Positions 62,384-64,000 of a stretch of DNA of 64,000 nt are shown here, in pieces. This DNA is from Candidatus Eiseniibacteriota bacterium (GTDB lineage Bacteria > Eisenbacteria > RBG-16-71-46 > CAIMUX01): contig JAKQSZ010000017.1 of assembly GCA_029569475.1 (NCBI GenBank), forward strand, positions 1 through 64,000. Direction: 5' to 3'. The position numbers were made by a program, and so were the translations under genes. The notes beneath the pieces are model-generated. The model did not search any database and was not told the DNA's origin. It worked only from the letters and a program-made list of their open reading frames with translations. Position 1 is the stretch's first letter; each line of letters begins with the position of its first letter.

Positions 62384-62461
62384 TCGATCGAACTCCACAC
62401 GCCCCCTCGATCGACCCTCCACACGCGCCCGATCCCACTCTCCACAGGCCCTCGATCCGCC
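62384..62461. repeat. Degenerate 21-24-bp tandem repeat after the kinase gene
   Basis: Units at 62384-62406, 62407-62430 and 62431-62451, then a partial unit to 62461. The pattern is TCGATCGANCYTCCACACGC-CCC with drift. It begins 22 nt after the kinase stop and ends ~75 nt before the next gene. Confidence 0.75.
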
Positions 62462-62537
62462 TTCGGCCACAGCCTCAGACCTCCTGGTGTCCAGGACACC
62501 GAGCCGTTAAGCTGGCTGGCAGGTGGGGAAGGAGGAG

Positions 62538-63584
62538 ATGGTGGCGCTGTCGGCGGCCTGGATCGCGTGTGCCGTCCTCGCAACGTTTCTGCCGCCGGTA
62601 CCGGTTCCGCCTTCCGAGGCCGGCGCCAGCCAGAGGAGCGCCTTCGCTGGTCCGCTGAAGTGGGAACAGCTCAGCGTGCAGGGCTTCGAGGTGGACTCCG
62701 GCTTGTCCTGGCAAGTCGTCCAGGAGAGAGCCTCGACCGGCAAGGCGGGAAGCGGAAAGCGCGCCCGTCTCGTGCAGCAGACCCGGCTGCGCATCGAGCA
62801 GGCCGGCGGCGGTGAAACACTGGGGATTCTCCAGCACCTCGACAACACCACCATCGTGGCGCTCTCCCCCAACGAACCACGGGCCGGCCAGGCGCAACCT
62901 GCGCGCCCCGATCCCGGCGATCCCTGGCCGAATCCCTGCGGTCTGGAGGCCGTCCCGACCGAGCACCCGCTCGACCTCGACCACGATGGCCGGCGCGAGC
63001 TGGCGGTGCGGTTCTTCGCCACCGTCGGGCGGCCGGGAGCCTCCGGGTATCTGCTCGTCGCCGCAAATCCCGACGGAACGCCTCGCATTGTGCAGATCGA
63101 GGATCTGGTCCCCTCGGTGAACTTCCAGGGGGCCGTGATCCGGGCGATCGACTTTTCCGCGCACTCCCCGGACCCCACCGTGCTGGTCGACTACGTTCCC
63201 TTGCACGGCTGCCGGTTCCTCGAGCTGTTCGGGGTGAGTCCGGCGTCGGACTGCCTCGATTGCTGCCGCTTCCCTGTCCTGCTGCGCCCGGCGGAGCGGG
63301 GCATGCTCGCGCCGGTCTACGAGCCGAAACTGCAGCGCCCCTTCCTGGAACAACAGCAGGAGCTCCTTACGCTGGCCAGAGCCACCCGGCCGGGGGCTCG
63401 CCCTGCCCCGGGGCAGGAGGCGGCAATCTGCCGGGCCGCGGCGTTCTACTACCTGACCGGCCTCGGAAGCGAGACCCGCGAGACCCTCGAAGGCGACCTG
63501 GGCAGCCACGCCGACGGCTACCGGGTTCGGCTGCTCCTCGACAAGCTCGACCGGTACTTCCTCTTCGGCATAACGCCTCCTTAG
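62538..63584 (+). CDS. Exported protein of unknown function
   Basis: About 348 residues. The sequence AAGGAGG (62529-62535) sits very close to the ATG at 62538, so the GTG at 62541 or the GTG at 62523 are alternatives. A hydrophobic signal segment (VALSAAWIACAVLATFLPP) comes first. The mature part has a calcium-loop-like DLDHDGRRELAVRF near residue 150, as in FG-GAP or dockerin-like repeats, then a Cys-containing region (ASDCLDCCRFPVLLRPAERG) and a helical C-terminus. I recognise no family. It follows the orphan kinase gene on the same strand but is separated from it by the repeat array. Confidence 0.7.
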   Translation: MVALSAAWIACAVLATFLPPVPVPPSEAGASQRSAFAGPLKWEQLSVQGFEVDSGLSWQVVQERASTGKAGSGKRARLVQQTRLRIEQAGGGETLGILQHLDNTTIVALSPNEPRAGQAQPARPDPGDPWPNPCGLEAVPTEHPLDLDHDGRRELAVRFFATVGRPGASGYLLVAANPDGTPRIVQIEDLVPSVNFQGAVIRAIDFSAHSPDPTVLVDYVPLHGCRFLELFGVSPASDCLDCCRFPVLLRPAERGMLAPVYEPKLQRPFLEQQQELLTLARATRPGARPAPGQEAAICRAAAFYYLTGLGSETRETLEGDLGSHADGYRVRLLLDKLDRYFLFGITPP

Positions 63585-63756
63585 CCCTGGCCGTGGCTGA
63601 GCGCCCGCGATCCGGGCCCGGCCGTCGCCCTGGCGCGCCCCAGCGGCGCTCGAGGTGACGCGCCGGGCAGGTTCAGCGGATGAGGCCGCTCCAAGAGCAA
63701 GGCGGCGCAGGGCCGCGGACTTGTCGCCTTGCCATCCCCCAGGCTAAGCTACGGGA

Positions 63757-64000
63757 ATGGAGTTCGCCGGGACCATCATCCTCCACGGAGCGTGGCGGCC
63801 GCCTTCTCGCGAGGCCGACCCGTGCCTGTTCCTTTGGGGAGAAAAGAGCGACGAGACCCAGGCCGCCTGGCGGACGGCCTCACCGGCCCGCGCCCATCCC
63901 CGAGAAAGGGTGCTGACGCACATCGAAGCGCCGCGGGAGGTCCGGGCCCGGTTGCGGCACGTTGCCGACGGACTCCTCTACGAGTGCGCCGAGATCGCGC
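63757..64000 (+). CDS. N-terminal fragment of a probable SNF2-family helicase (cut by window end)
   Basis: The frame from ATG 63757 is open through the last base, at least 81 codons. Its start, MEFAGTIILHGAWRPPS then CLFLWGE, looks like the opening of bacterial SNF2/DEAD-type helicases, which begin with an ILHGTW ... FxLWGE segment before a long N-terminal region. No ATPase motif is inside the window, so the assignment rests on this short resemblance. No clear ribosome binding site was seen. Confidence 0.45.
   Translation, partial: MEFAGTIILHGAWRPPSREADPCLFLWGEKSDETQAAWRTASPARAHPRERVLTHIEAPREVRARLRHVADGLLYECAEIA

Noticed and set aside
1..64000. tRNA, rRNA, insertion sequences, integrases or attachment sites
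   Set aside because: None was recognised on reading either strand; a tRNA scan could still find one that was missed by eye.

Overview
The window is uniformly GC-rich, densely coding DNA from a Gram-negative bacterium. Evidence for the Gram-negative envelope is three outer-membrane-barrel-like proteins, heptose-sugar genes, an alpha-2-macroglobulin/penicillin-binding protein 1C pair and many Sec-type signal peptides. Three large secreted proteins (286-3666, 27089-30088, 50554-52818) end in the same FlgD-like Ig domain carrying a PNP/PNPF signature. FG-GAP/VCBS propellers and a serine/threonine kinase-ATPase-TPR protein overlapping an ECF sigma gene are also present. This mix is typical, from memory, of FCB-affiliated or candidate high-GC phyla (Eisenbacteria, Krumholzibacteriota, Latescibacteria-like lineages). 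That placement is inference; no rRNA or universal marker lies in the window. No tRNA, rRNA, IS element, phage gene or CRISPR array was seen.

Layout: 0.3-3.7 kb, a secreted propeller fused to a D-Ala-D-Ala carboxypeptidase-like domain. 3.7-6.1 kb, two cation antiporters. 6.4-14.1 kb, a tightly packed minus-strand block reading sugar nucleotidyltransferase, heptose kinase, glycosyltransferase, GmhA isomerase, ECF sigma factor and Ser/Thr kinase. The first, second and fourth supply three of the four steps to GDP-heptose. 14.3-21.1 kb, a barrel protein and three membrane or polyprenol-type glycosyltransferases, so 10.5-21 kb reads as a surface-glycan region. 21.2-24 kb, a PEP-synthase regulator, a DUF72 protein and a TerB-like protein. 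24.1-31.2 kb, two giant secreted proteins and a barrel gene with an in-frame UGA. 31.9-40.6 kb, alpha-2-macroglobulin plus pbpC. 40.8-42.8 kb, two overlapping GAPDH paralogues. 43.3-47.1 kb, a TPR protein, a zinc-ribbon protein and two leucine-catabolism genes. 47.2-53 kb, a membrane protein, a two-component system and a secreted protein. 53-56.4 kb, an aromatic amino acid decarboxylase-moeA-moaC operon. 56.8-64 kb, a Cys-rich exported protein, a cyclophilin, a porin-like protein, an orphan histidine kinase, an exported protein and the start of a probable SNF2 helicase.

Two things stand out. First, the barrel gene at 30125-31159 has a well-supported start (ribosome binding site plus signal peptide) but an in-frame UGA at codon 30. 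It sits two residues after a Cys and 18 nt before the apical loop of a perfect 7-bp hairpin. This geometry suits a bacterial selenocysteine insertion element, though a nonsense mutation or assembly error cannot be excluded. Second, short degenerate tandem repeats (period 18-23 bp, different sequence at each place) recur just outside gene ends at 40.6, 48.0, 52.9, 56.6 and 62.4 kb. Looser direct repeats lie at 17.2 and 50.5 kb. Genes are tightly coupled throughout: TGATG, ATGA and TTGA overlaps fix many start sites, including a TTG start for the heptose kinase.
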